A DNA stretch of 64,000 nt, taken from the NCBI GenBank assembly GCA_018401565.1, contig JAGYKS010000039.1, forward strand, positions 186,001 through 250,000. Direction: 5' to 3'. The translations under genes and the position numbers were made by a program. Numbering within the stretch: position 1 is the stretch's first letter; every line of letters begins with the position of its first letter. The DNA comes from Acidimicrobiales bacterium. Its GTDB lineage: Bacteria > Actinomycetota > Acidimicrobiia > Acidimicrobiales > Acidimicrobilacustridaceae. The notes under the pieces were generated by a model. It was not told the origin of the DNA. It did not search any database and worked only from the letters and a program-made list of their open reading frames with translations. Below are positions 1 to 8,355 of this stretch, one piece after another.

Positions 1-422
1 CACGGCCAGCAAATGCGGCCACACGTGCACCTTGTCCACCGGGACTGCCTTGACATCCTGGATGGACCCTGACTTCACCACCGTCAGCAAGCGCTGGGTA
101 TGGCCCGAGGGTCCGGTGGCGGCTGGGGGCGGGGCAGCTGCGGCTACTGCGGCTGCGGCTCCGCCTACCGACGCACCCACCAGCTCCGCTGATGCGCCGA
201 CGGGTTCCTTGGCGGCCTTGGCCGCCTTGGCCGCCTTGCTGCGCTCGAGCAGATGGGCCGGGATCCGGCTGTCGCCAGCATCTGCGGCGGCGTCGGAGCC
301 TCCGGCTTCGGCCGCGGGGCAGCCGAAGCGGCGACCTCGCCGGCCTCGGCGGCCTTTTTGGCCTCTGCCTTCTTGCGGGCCTCCTCGGCCCTTTTCCTGA
401 GGTGCTCTGGGATTTCAGCCAT
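1..422 (-). CDS. bc-complex subunit, N-terminal part (cytochrome b C-terminal / subunit IV-like), partial and frameshifted
   Basis: This is the last visible gene of the minus-strand respiratory operon and runs off the window start. It begins with MAEIPEHLRKRAEEARKKAE, followed by a long Ala/Lys/Pro-rich cytoplasmic segment. The reading frame breaks near 297-305. In the next frame it continues as SRIPAHLLERSKAAKAAK, an Ala/Pro-rich linker, and then DKVHVWPHLLAV at the window edge. A KVHVWPHLL-type sequence just before the first helix fits the C-terminal cytochrome b/subunit IV protein of split bc complexes, which is expected after the b6-like gene upstream. The membrane part lies outside the window, so the assignment rests on context and this short motif. 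The frameshift is probably a sequencing error. Confidence 0.6.
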
Positions 423-538
423 CTCTGCCTCGTATGTCTTGGGTGACTCGGGTCCTGGCTACTTGTCGCTCGGTCGTTCGGTTGCTGCGTCGTGTCGGGT
501 GTGGTTGACGTGTGGAATGGTGTGGGGAGTCCACCGGC

Positions 539-1318
539 CTACAGCGGACCAGAGATCCCACCGTCCTTGCGCACCCGCCAGAAGTGGATGGCAAGGAAGA
601 TGACGGTCACGAACGGCACGAACAACACGTGCAGTACGTACCATCTCAATAGCGTGTCGGTGCCGATCTCCTGACCGCCCAGCAGCACGAAGCGCACTTG
701 GTCGCCGAATACAGGAGTGAAGCCCATCATGTTGGTGCCCACGGTCACCGCCCACAGGGCCAGCTGATCCCACGGCAGCAGGTAGCCGGTGAACGACAGC
801 AGCAGGGTGAGGGTCAGCAGGATCACGCCGATCACCCAGTTGAATTCACGTGGGGGCTTGTAGGCCCCGTGGTAGAAGACCCGGGCCATGTGCAAGAACA
901 CGGCCAACACCATGAGGTGGGCCGCCCATCTGTGCATGTTTCGCACCAGCAGGCCGAAGGTGACCGAAGCCTGCAGGGCGTACATGTCGTCCCATGCCTG
1001 AGCGGCAGTGGGGCGGTAGAAGAACATCAGGAAGATGCCGGTCACGGTCAGAAGAATGAACAAAAAGAAGCTCAGGCCACCAAGGCAGAGGGTGTAGCTC
1101 ACCTTCACCGCATGACGCTTCACCTTCACCGGGTGCAGGTGGTACAGGACGCTGTTCATGACGACGTACGAACGGTTCCTGGGGCTGTCGGTGTAGCCCT
1201 TGCGGAACACCGAACCCGGCCGGAAAATGGAGTTCCACGCCTGTGAGGCCTGGACCTTCTCGGTCAGTTCACTCATCTTTTGGCCGATGCTGCTCTTCGG
1301 CTCCATGGTCTTGGCCAC
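539..1318 (-). CDS. Cytochrome b (b6-like N-terminal half) of a menaquinol:cytochrome c oxidoreductase
   Basis: This 259-residue membrane protein matches the four-helix N-terminal half of cytochrome b. It should carry the two b haems and the quinone sites of a bc-type complex. Two helices carry paired histidines: MHRWAAHLMVLAVFLHMARV with a following FYHG, and YVLHVLFVPFVTVIFLAIHF, where the His residues are 13 apart. LLPWDQLALWAVTVGTNM is the usual loop after helix C. The protein stops at KDGGISGPL without the C-terminal half, so it is the split b6f-like type. It lies downstream of a ferredoxin gene and upstream of the subunit IV-like gene. Family assignment is firm; menaquinol as donor is inferred from the actinobacterial context. 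Confidence 0.9.
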   Translation of the reverse strand: MAKTMEPKSSIGQKMSELTEKVQASQAWNSIFRPGSVFRKGYTDSPRNRSYVVMNSVLYHLHPVKVKRHAVKVSYTLCLGGLSFFLFILLTVTGIFLMFFYRPTAAQAWDDMYALQASVTFGLLVRNMHRWAAHLMVLAVFLHMARVFYHGAYKPPREFNWVIGVILLTLTLLLSFTGYLLPWDQLALWAVTVGTNMMGFTPVFGDQVRFVLLGGQEIGTDTLLRWYVLHVLFVPFVTVIFLAIHFWRVRKDGGISGPL

Positions 1319-1388
1319 GCGCTCTACTCCCTGGACTGGGTGGGGACGTTGGGGGTGGACGAAATGGTCACTGCGGGGAAAGGACGGG

Positions 1389-1805
1389 TCATGCCAGCCT
1401 CATTCCGTAGCCGTAACCGTGGGTGCTGGTCCTTTGGTGGGCATCACCGGTGCCGGGGGCTGCGCCCACCTTGCCCATGATGATGACACCGGTCGGACAG
1501 CGGTCGACACACAGCGCACACCGGGTGCACACGTCGTCGTCGATGATGAAGGCAGCATGATCCTTGGGATCGGCGCCAGGCAACTCGGTGTTGGTGGATT
1601 CGGCAATGGCGCTGGTCGACACCAGATGAATGCACTTCCACGGGCAGATATCGACGCATCCCTCGCACATGATGCACTCGGACTGGTCGATATGGATGAA
1701 CTGCTTGGGCTTGACCGCAGCCGACAGCCACGCGGCGTCGACCTCCTGCAGGACGTAGTCGGCCCGGAACTCGGGCATCGGGGGGTTGGCGTCGGTCTTG
1801 CCCAT
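1389..1805 (-). CDS. 2x[4Fe-4S] dicluster ferredoxin subunit in the bc-complex operon
   Basis: This 138-residue soluble protein has two classical cluster motifs, CIMCEGCVDICP at about residues 46-57 and CTRCALCVDRCP at about 92-103. It should therefore carry two [4Fe-4S] clusters. No transmembrane segment or Tat signal is visible, so it should face the cytoplasm. It starts 5 bases after the upstream membrane-protein gene and is followed by cytochrome b. No Rieske motif (CPCHGS-like) occurs in the visible operon, so this protein sits where a Rieske gene would usually be. It may pass electrons to or from the complex on the cytoplasmic side; that role is inferred from position only. Confidence 0.85.
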   Translation of the reverse strand: MGKTDANPPMPEFRADYVLQEVDAAWLSAAVKPKQFIHIDQSECIMCEGCVDICPWKCIHLVSTSAIAESTNTELPGADPKDHAAFIIDDDVCTRCALCVDRCPTGVIIMGKVGAAPGTGDAHQRTSTHGYGYGMRLA

Positions 1806-1809
1806 CGCC

Positions 1810-2277
1810 TCAGCTCTTCCTCACCAGCGGGCGTCCGAAGTCCGAGGTCACCAGTTCAGTGGCCTTGGCAGCGGCGGTTCCACGCTTCTGCCACCAGGCG
1901 AACAGGTAGATGTTGATGCCCAGCAACACGACGTAGAGAAGCACCACAAGAAGGTCCCGAACGTGCTTCATGTTGATGCTGACCGGGAACCAGCCCCCGG
2001 CCTCCTGGGACTCGAAGAACCCGAACGTGATGCCGCCAGCCCACGAGTAGTCAGACAGGGCCACGTCGGGCCGCCAGTTCAACTCGTTGTCGGCCCACAT
2101 CAGCAGGTAGTGGGGTACGACGCCGTAGGCCCAGAACATGAGGAAGAACACGAAGGTGCCGGCGGCCATGGCCTCGCCCCAGGACAGCGGTGTCCCAATG
2201 GGCCGACGGTTGGCGAAAAACGCCATGATCCCAAATCCAAGGACCAAAACCAGCAGTGTGCTTATGAACGCAACCAC
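1810..2277 (-). CDS. Small membrane protein of the bc-complex operon, function unknown
   Basis: This 155-residue protein has an N-terminal helix (ISTLLVLVLGFGIMAFF), a second hydrophobic stretch (TFVFFLMFWAYGVVPHYLL) and a third near residues 108-126 (LLVVLLYVVLLGINIYLFAW). The segment between the second and third is tryptophan- and aromatic-rich. I do not recognise the family. It is first in the minus-strand operon, and GTG at 2277 is preceded by an AAAGGGG ribosome-binding site. Its tight linkage to the ferredoxin and cytochrome b genes suggests an accessory subunit or assembly factor of that complex. Confidence 0.7.
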   Translation of the reverse strand: MVAFISTLLVLVLGFGIMAFFANRRPIGTPLSWGEAMAAGTFVFFLMFWAYGVVPHYLLMWADNELNWRPDVALSDYSWAGGITFGFFESQEAGGWFPVSINMKHVRDLLVVLLYVVLLGINIYLFAWWQKRGTAAAKATELVTSDFGRPLVRKS

Positions 2278-2680
2278 GGTTCGGCACCCCTTTCGTGAAC
2301 GTCTTCACATGATACCCGGCCATCCGGCTGTGCCAACGACCGGACCACTGGACTGATTGATGGTTTATCACGCGCTGCGAGCGTTGGGCACATCGTTGGG
2401 AACATCGTTGTCGACACCGTCGACAACGCCGTCGGACAAGGTTGCGACGACCGCGGTGGGTCCGTGCCCACTGCACTGCGCCGGGCCCGCTGCGACGACG
2501 GGTGCACCCCGGTGCCGTTCACCGCCGGGCGCTGCGGCTTGGCCCGGACACCTCCAAACGGCGTAGTGTTGTCCCCACAGGACGACGCCACCTTGTGGGG
2601 TCATCCGGCCAGGAACGAAGTGTGTAGTCCATCCCCCCATCTGAACCGACCCACCGAGGTCCAGCCGACGGAGGCTTGCG
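2278..2680. other. Divergent intergenic region between the bc-complex operon and cytochrome c gene
   Basis: About 400 bases lie between two divergent starts. ORFs crossing it show no recognisable protein and differ from neighbouring genes in codon use. It holds a perfect inverted repeat at 2407-2427 and an imperfect one (CCCCACA at 2573-2579 with TTGTGGGG at 2593-2600). It should contain promoters for both transcription units, but I could not place -10/-35 elements with confidence. Confidence 0.5.
2407..2427. promoter_or_regulatory. Perfect 9-bp inverted repeat, candidate operator
   Basis: The arms GTTGTCGAC (2407-2415) and GTCGACAAC (2419-2427) are exact reverse complements separated by ACC. 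The repeat lies 130 bases from the minus-strand start and 254 bases from the plus-strand start, so it could serve either gene. It has no downstream T-run, which argues against a terminator. Confidence 0.4.
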
Positions 2681-3508
2681 TTGACTGAGGTTCCCGAACA
2701 TCTTCTCGAGCGCTCTCGCCAGCGTCGGGCCGCCCTGAGCGGAGGCGCCGCTGAGGCGGCACCCGAGACGGCTGCGCCCAGTGCCGAAGCGTCGTCGAGC
2801 AGTGCGGTTGCGCCTGCGGCCAGTGCCGCTGCCGCAGTCCCGGCGGAACCCACCCCGCCTCCTGCTCCCGAGCCTGTCCCGGCGTACATCGAGGCTGCGC
2901 AATCCCGCAAGAAGATCCCCGTGTGGGTCCTGCCGGTGGTCATCTTCCTCCCGTTGTGGGCGTTCCTGTACGCCGGATCGCTGTCGGAGCCCGAGGTTGA
3001 ACTCGAGGGACAGCTGGCCCTGGGGGCCACCGTGTACCAGCAGTGCGCCGGTTGCCACGGTGCCACCGGTGGCGGTGGTGCCGGTCGCCAGTTGAACAAC
3101 GGTGAGGTACTTCTCACCTTCCCCACCATCGAGGGCCAGCTCGAATACGTGGCCGTGGGAACCACCGGGTACTCCGGCAAGCCCTACGGTGACCCTGATC
3201 GCCCCGGTGGGGGCCACGTGGGTGGGTCGTACGGCAACATGCCGGCATTTCTGGGAACCCTCACCCCCGACGAGTTGCTGAGCGTGATTCGCCACGAACG
3301 GGAAGTGATCGGCGGAGAGGTGATCCCTGCCGAACAGATCGGCCCCGACGGCGAACTCCTCCACTCCAACGGTGAGCCGTACATCAACGATGCCGGCGAA
3401 CTCGTCGATGAAAACGGCGAGCTGCTGCTCGGCGAGACGGGCTTCCTGATCAACCCCGGCGTGGGGCCGACCGAATCGGGCCCCGTCGTGGCGATGGCTG
3501 GTCCCTGA
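2681..3508 (+). CDS. Membrane-anchored c-type cytochrome
   Basis: This 275-residue protein has a cytoplasmic N-terminus beginning TEVPEHLLERSRQRRAAL, an Ala/Pro-rich linker, one helix (VWVLPVVIFLPLWAFLYAG, about residues 86-104) and an extracytoplasmic haem domain. QQCAGCHGA at about 122-130 is the CxxCH haem site; a Met in YGNMPAF is a plausible distal ligand. The C-terminus is acidic and Gly-rich. It should receive electrons from the divergent bc complex and pass them to a terminal oxidase. TTG at 2681 is the chosen start because GACGGAGG lies just upstream. Its N-terminal motif also occurs in the subunit IV-like gene across the divergent promoter. Confidence 0.85.
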   Translation: MTEVPEHLLERSRQRRAALSGGAAEAAPETAAPSAEASSSSAVAPAASAAAAVPAEPTPPPAPEPVPAYIEAAQSRKKIPVWVLPVVIFLPLWAFLYAGSLSEPEVELEGQLALGATVYQQCAGCHGATGGGGAGRQLNNGEVLLTFPTIEGQLEYVAVGTTGYSGKPYGDPDRPGGGHVGGSYGNMPAFLGTLTPDELLSVIRHEREVIGGEVIPAEQIGPDGELLHSNGEPYINDAGELVDENGELLLGETGFLINPGVGPTESGPVVAMAGP

Positions 3509-3522
3509 CACCCGTCAGGTTT
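3504..3522. terminator. Hairpin between convergent cytochrome c and hemL genes
   Basis: CCTGAC and GTCAGG form a perfect 6-bp stem with an ACCC loop, followed by TTTC. The stop codon of the cytochrome c gene lies inside the 5' arm. It sits between two convergent genes and is a plausible terminator despite the short stem. Confidence 0.5.
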
Positions 3523-3571
3523 CGGCAACCGACGGCGGCAACTGACCGCCCCGGCCGGAATGCAAAGCCGG

Positions 3572-4843
3572 CTATGCAGCCACCTCGGCTGCCGCCAGCG
3601 CTGCAGTTTCGATGACGCGATCCAGCACTGCGTCGGTGTGGGCGAGGCCACAGAACATCACCTCGTACGCTCCGGGTGCCAAGGCCACCCCCCGGCGCAA
3701 CATTGCATGGAAGAACGATGCGTAACCCTGCTCGTCGCATGCGGTGGCACCGGCGTAGTCCGTCGGAGCCTCCGTACCGGTGAAGATCCCGCTGAGGGTG
3801 CCAACCACCGGCACCTGCCATCCGAGGCCGGCATCGGAAAATGCGGAGGTGAGACCGGCGGCGAAGCACGCCACCCGGCCAGACAGCTGCTCGTAGAACG
3901 TGGGCGTGAGCATGTCGAGCGTGGCAAGGCCGGCGGCGGTGGCGAGCGGATTCCCCGACAGCGTCCCGGCCTGGTACACCGGCCCAACCGGAGCCACAAC
4001 GTCCATGACGTCGGCGCGCCCACCGTAGGCACCCACAGGAAGCCCGCCACCGATCACCTTGCCAAAGCACGTCAGGTCAGGGGTGACCCCCAGCAGTCCC
4101 TCAGCACCAGCCCAACCAACGCGAAATCCCGAGATCACCTCGTCGAACACCAACAGTGCGCCCACCCGGTCACACTCGGCCCGCAACCCCTCGAGGAACC
4201 CGGGGATGGGAGCCACCAGTCCCATGTTGGCTGCCACCGGTTCAACCATGACGCACGCAACGTCCTCGTCGAGTTCGGGCACCACGTTGTAGGGGGCCAC
4301 CACGGTGTCGGCCACGGCGTGTTCGGTCACTCCGGCCGAACCGGGAATCCCCAGTGAAGCCATGGCGGTCCCACCCTGAACCAGCAGCGCGTCGCTATGA
4401 CCGTGATAGTTGCCGGCGAACTTCACCACCTTGCGACGACCCGTGAATCCACGAGCCACGCGCATGGCGCTCATCGTGGCCTCGGTGCCGCTGGACACCA
4501 TTCGCAGCTTTTCAACGCTCGGCACCCGGGCGCACACCGCCTCGGCCAGCAGGACCTCCCGCTCGGTCGGAGCGCCAAACGACGTCCCGTCGGCTGCGGC
4601 GGTGGACACGGCATCAACAACCACCGGGTGGCCGTGACCGAGGATCACCGCACCGTAGGACTGCACCATGTCGATGTATCGGGTGCCCTCCACGTCCCAC
4701 ACATGGGCACCTTCGCCGCGCTCCACGAAGTAGGGCGTTCCCCCGACGGCACCAAAAGCCCGCACCGGTGAGTTCACCCCGCCGGGAATCACCCGGCAGG
4801 CACGATCGAAAAGGTCGGCGTTGCTGCGATCGTGGTCGGTCAT
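3572..4843 (-). CDS. hemL: Glutamate-1-semialdehyde 2,1-aminomutase
   Basis: This PLP enzyme turns glutamate-1-semialdehyde into 5-aminolevulinate in the C5 haem pathway. The 423-residue length is normal. Visible marks are the N-terminus RACRVIPGGVNSPVRAFGAV, SSGTEATMSAMRVARGFTGR for phosphate binding, VFDEVISGFRVG and the PLP-lysine motif TCFGKVIGGGLPVGAYGG. It is last in a hemD-hemB-hemL operon; its start lies about 12 bases after the hemB stop. Together with HemA and HemC elsewhere in the window it completes the route from glutamyl-tRNA to uroporphyrinogen III. Confidence 0.97.
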   Translation of the reverse strand: MTDHDRSNADLFDRACRVIPGGVNSPVRAFGAVGGTPYFVERGEGAHVWDVEGTRYIDMVQSYGAVILGHGHPVVVDAVSTAAADGTSFGAPTEREVLLAEAVCARVPSVEKLRMVSSGTEATMSAMRVARGFTGRRKVVKFAGNYHGHSDALLVQGGTAMASLGIPGSAGVTEHAVADTVVAPYNVVPELDEDVACVMVEPVAANMGLVAPIPGFLEGLRAECDRVGALLVFDEVISGFRVGWAGAEGLLGVTPDLTCFGKVIGGGLPVGAYGGRADVMDVVAPVGPVYQAGTLSGNPLATAAGLATLDMLTPTFYEQLSGRVACFAAGLTSAFSDAGLGWQVPVVGTLSGIFTGTEAPTDYAGATACDEQGYASFFHAMLRRGVALAPGAYEVMFCGLAHTDAVLDRVIETAALAAAEVAA

Positions 4844-4855
4844 CAGATCTCCCGG

Positions 4856-5835
<980 letters not shown>

Positions 5836-5845
5836 GCAGCGGAGT

Positions 5846-6667
5846 CTACGGGTCTCCAGCCAGCGGCTCACCTGCCGGGGCAGACAACTGGCTGCCAACA
5901 ACGCCAACCACGGCCTCGACCACACCGTCGAGGGTGTGGTCATCGGCCACCACCACCCCGGCCATGCCATGTGCGAGTGCCGTGGCGGCAGTGACTGGCC
6001 CGATGCACACCACCACTGGTGGGACCGAGCCCATCCCCAGCGCTTCCACAAAGCGGTCCACCGTGGACGACGAGGTGAACGTGACCACATCAGCGCCCTG
6101 CACCGCATCGATGGCATCGGGATGCACGGTGGCTGTGACCGTGCGGTAGGCCTCGACCACATCGACCTGCCATCCCATGGCCGCAAGCCCGTCGGGCAGG
6201 ACATCGCGGGCCACAGCGGCACGCGGGATCAGTACCCGGGGGGCAGGGTCGTGCCGGTCGGGTGGGGCCATCACCTCGAGCACCGACTCGGCCACGAAGT
6301 GTGGTGGCACCAGATCCACCTGCAGCCCAGCGGCGGTGAGCACCTCGGCGGTGGCGGGGCCAACGGCGCACACCCGGGCACCGCCCAGGTCGTCAGGACC
6401 ACGCAGCATGGCGCTGAGGCGCTCCGCTCCGTTGGCCGAACTCACCATCACCCACCGGTAGTCACCGGCCCCCAGCCGGGCGATCGCATCACGCAGGGCA
6501 CGCCCGCCGTCAGATGGCTCAATGGTCTCGATGACCGGCACCACCACCACATGTGCCCCGTGTCGTTCGAGCCGAGCGACCAGATCGGGGGCCTGATCGG
6601 CAGCCCGCGTGACCACCACAGTGCGACCGAGGAGCTGGGCTGTCGGGACAGGTCGATCGGCGTCCAC
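5846..6667 (-). CDS. hemD: Uroporphyrinogen-III synthase
   Basis: HemD closes hydroxymethylbilane to uroporphyrinogen III with inversion of ring D. The 273-residue protein shows the two-domain family pattern: LLGRTVVVTRAADQAPDLVA at the start, VMVSSANGAERL mid-domain, VCAVGPATAEVLTAAG, then ADVVTFTSSSTVDRFVEALG and VVCIGPVTAATA near the end. Sequence conservation in this family is low, but the spacing of these motifs and the position just upstream of hemB make the call secure. It is the first gene of hemD-hemB-hemL. Confidence 0.92.
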   Translation of the reverse strand: MDADRPVPTAQLLGRTVVVTRAADQAPDLVARLERHGAHVVVVPVIETIEPSDGGRALRDAIARLGAGDYRWVMVSSANGAERLSAMLRGPDDLGGARVCAVGPATAEVLTAAGLQVDLVPPHFVAESVLEVMAPPDRHDPAPRVLIPRAAVARDVLPDGLAAMGWQVDVVEAYRTVTATVHPDAIDAVQGADVVTFTSSSTVDRFVEALGMGSVPPVVVCIGPVTAATALAHGMAGVVVADDHTLDGVVEAVVGVVGSQLSAPAGEPLAGDP

Positions 6668-6862
6668 CCCCCGATCCTAAGGCCATTGGCACCACCCCCA
6701 GCTGACGGACTGCACCGTCGCACACCGCCCAGCGGGACCCGGCTGTGACAGCGGGCATCAGTCCCCGACTGCGTCTATCAGCCCCACCATCAGTAGCCTT
6801 CGCAAAGGCGCCGGAACCGGGGGGTTCTCCGGCGGCCAACAACCCCCGCTGGGGATCGACAA

Positions 6863-6879
6863 TGACCGAACACCGGTCA
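6863..6879. promoter_or_regulatory. Palindrome at the start of the LitR-like gene
   Basis: TGACCG and CGGTCA flank AACAC, a perfect 6-bp inverted repeat 15 bases before ATG 6895. An alternative in-frame ATG at 6862 would place the repeat inside the coding region. If the 6895 start is right, the site is well placed for autoregulation. Confidence 0.35.
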
Positions 6880-6894
6880 ACTGGGGATTTCTCG

Positions 6895-7755
6895 ATGAGT
6901 ACGGACAACCTCATGACGCTGCACGAGGTAGCCGAACAATTGGGAGTCCATTACATGACGGCCTACCGCTACGTGCGCACCGGTCGACTCCCAGCCGCCA
7001 AGGTTGGTTCCCTGTGGCAGGTGAGCGTCGCTGATGTGGAGGAGTTCACGAGGCAGGGGGTCGCTGAGCCACCGCGCCGGGGATCGGCCAAGGCTGCCTA
7101 CCCGACCCGTCTTGAGGATCGGCTGATCCACGGTGACGAAGCCGGGGCGTGGGCGGTCATCGACAATGCCATGGGGTCGGCACTCACTCCTGAGGAGATC
7201 TACACCACGGTCCTGGCGCCGGCCATGGCTTCGATCGGCGAGCGGTGGGCACGTGACGAGCTCGAGATCGAGCAGGAGCACCTCGCCAGCAGCATCGCCA
7301 TGCGCCTCATCGGACGACTGGGTCCCCGATTCAGTCGCAGGGGACGCAAGCGCGGGACGGTGGTGATTGGTGCTCCTGCCGGCGACGACCACGGCATACC
7401 CACCCTCATGATGGGTGACCTGCTGCGGTCGCGGGGCTTTGATGTGATCGACCTCGGTGCCAACACCCCGGCCAAGGCCTTTGCCCGGGCTGCAGCGGCT
7501 GTCGACCACCTGGTGGCGGTGGGCGTGTGTGCCACCCGACCCAGCAACGACGCTGCCATCGTGGACGCCGTCGACGCGCTGGAACTCGTGAGCAGCGTTC
7601 CGGTGGTGCTCGGCGGTCACGGCGTTGACGATGAGACCATCGAGGCGCTGGGAGAACGGATGAACGGCCAGGTTCGGCGGACCTTCGGCACCGACGACGC
7701 CATTGACTGCTTTGAGTCGGCGCTGCGACCAGCCGGCGCACCCCCCTCCGCCTGA
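6895..7755 (+). CDS. CarH/LitR-like cobalamin-binding transcription regulator with excisionase-type HTH
   Basis: The protein has two parts. Residues 5-56 form an excisionase/MerR-like helix-turn-helix (LMTLHEVAEQLGVHYMTAYR, then GRLPAAKVGSLWQV). Residues about 75-280 form a four-helix cap plus Rossmann B12-binding domain. The cap carries Trp118 followed nine residues later by Glu-His (WARDELEIEQEH), the W-x9-EH signature of adenosylcobalamin photoreceptors of the CarH/LitR family. The cobalamin motif is DDHGIP, so the lower-ligand His is present while the usual Gly of DxHxxG is Pro. Light-released repression is the expected role, supported by the photolyase and carotenoid-tailoring genes nearby. 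Start 6895 is likely; 6862 is possible. Confidence 0.8.
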   Translation: MSTDNLMTLHEVAEQLGVHYMTAYRYVRTGRLPAAKVGSLWQVSVADVEEFTRQGVAEPPRRGSAKAAYPTRLEDRLIHGDEAGAWAVIDNAMGSALTPEEIYTTVLAPAMASIGERWARDELEIEQEHLASSIAMRLIGRLGPRFSRRGRKRGTVVIGAPAGDDHGIPTLMMGDLLRSRGFDVIDLGANTPAKAFARAAAAVDHLVAVGVCATRPSNDAAIVDAVDALELVSSVPVVLGGHGVDDETIEALGERMNGQVRRTFGTDDAIDCFESALRPAGAPPSA

Positions 7756-7895
7756 GCAGCAGATCCCTGAAAACCCCAGCCCCCGGGCGCCAAATCCGCC
7801 GGCCCAGAGGGGGAATATTTCTGGGTGCACATCTTTAGTGGTAAATGTCTGAACCTCGGCTAACCTGCCTCCAACGGACCCCTGAGGTCTCACAA

Positions 7896-7912
7896 GCCGC
7901 ACCATGTGCGGC
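7896..7912 (+). promoter_or_regulatory. Hairpin in the whiB leader
   Basis: GCCGCAC, CAT and GTGCGGC form a perfect 7-bp stem with a 3-base loop about 20 bases before the WhiB start. The region before it (7815-7860) is AT-rich compared with the surroundings and is the likely promoter. Confidence 0.4.
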
Positions 7913-7932
7913 ACGGCGCAGTGGAGGCAGAC

Positions 7933-8330
7933 ATGACCGACCAATTCGACCGCTCCCACACAACCCTGCTCGACGAACCCGTGCGATCCCTGGTGTCGCT
8001 GGATCTGTCGATGTCGGTGGTCGCCATTGACAGCTCATGGATGGACCGGGCTTTGTGCAAGGGGCGTCTCGAGCTTTTCTTCGGCATCGCCGGTGAACGC
8101 CCGAACGGCGCGTGCGCCGGGAGGCCGCCGCCAAGAAGGTGTGCGAGGGCTGCCCGGTGGTGGAACCCTGCCGGCAGGCAGCGCGACTCAACCGCGAGAG
8201 TGGTTTCTGGGGTGGAGAGAGTGAAGAGGAGCGGGCCATGGCCGGGTTCCCCCCACGCTCGGTGAGCCGCCGCAGCGTGCAGGCTGCAGCCAGCCAGGGA
8301 ACGTCCATCCGGCGGGCCGAGGCCAGCTGA
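7933..8330 (+). CDS. WhiB-family iron-sulfur regulator, frameshifted
   Basis: The frame from ATG 7933 gives a variable N-terminus and MDRALCKGRLELFFGIAGERP, containing the first cluster cysteine. One base appears lost near 8106. The next frame gives RREAAAKKVCEGCPVVEPCR with the remaining three cysteines (CxxC-x5-C) and then ESGFWGGESEEER, the WhiB G-W-G-G turn. The corrected length is about 132 residues. WhiB proteins bind a [4Fe-4S] cluster and regulate transcription with the primary sigma factor in Actinobacteria. The gene lies between the LitR-like regulator and the convergent photolyase. The frameshift is probably a sequencing error. Confidence 0.85.
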
Positions 8331-8355
8331 CAATCGCAACGCTGTCTCCCGATGA

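Noticed and set aside
6745-6894. Cobalamin riboswitch upstream of the LitR-like gene
   Set aside because: No B12-box-like conserved core was recognised, and the region is partly coding if the earlier ATG is used.
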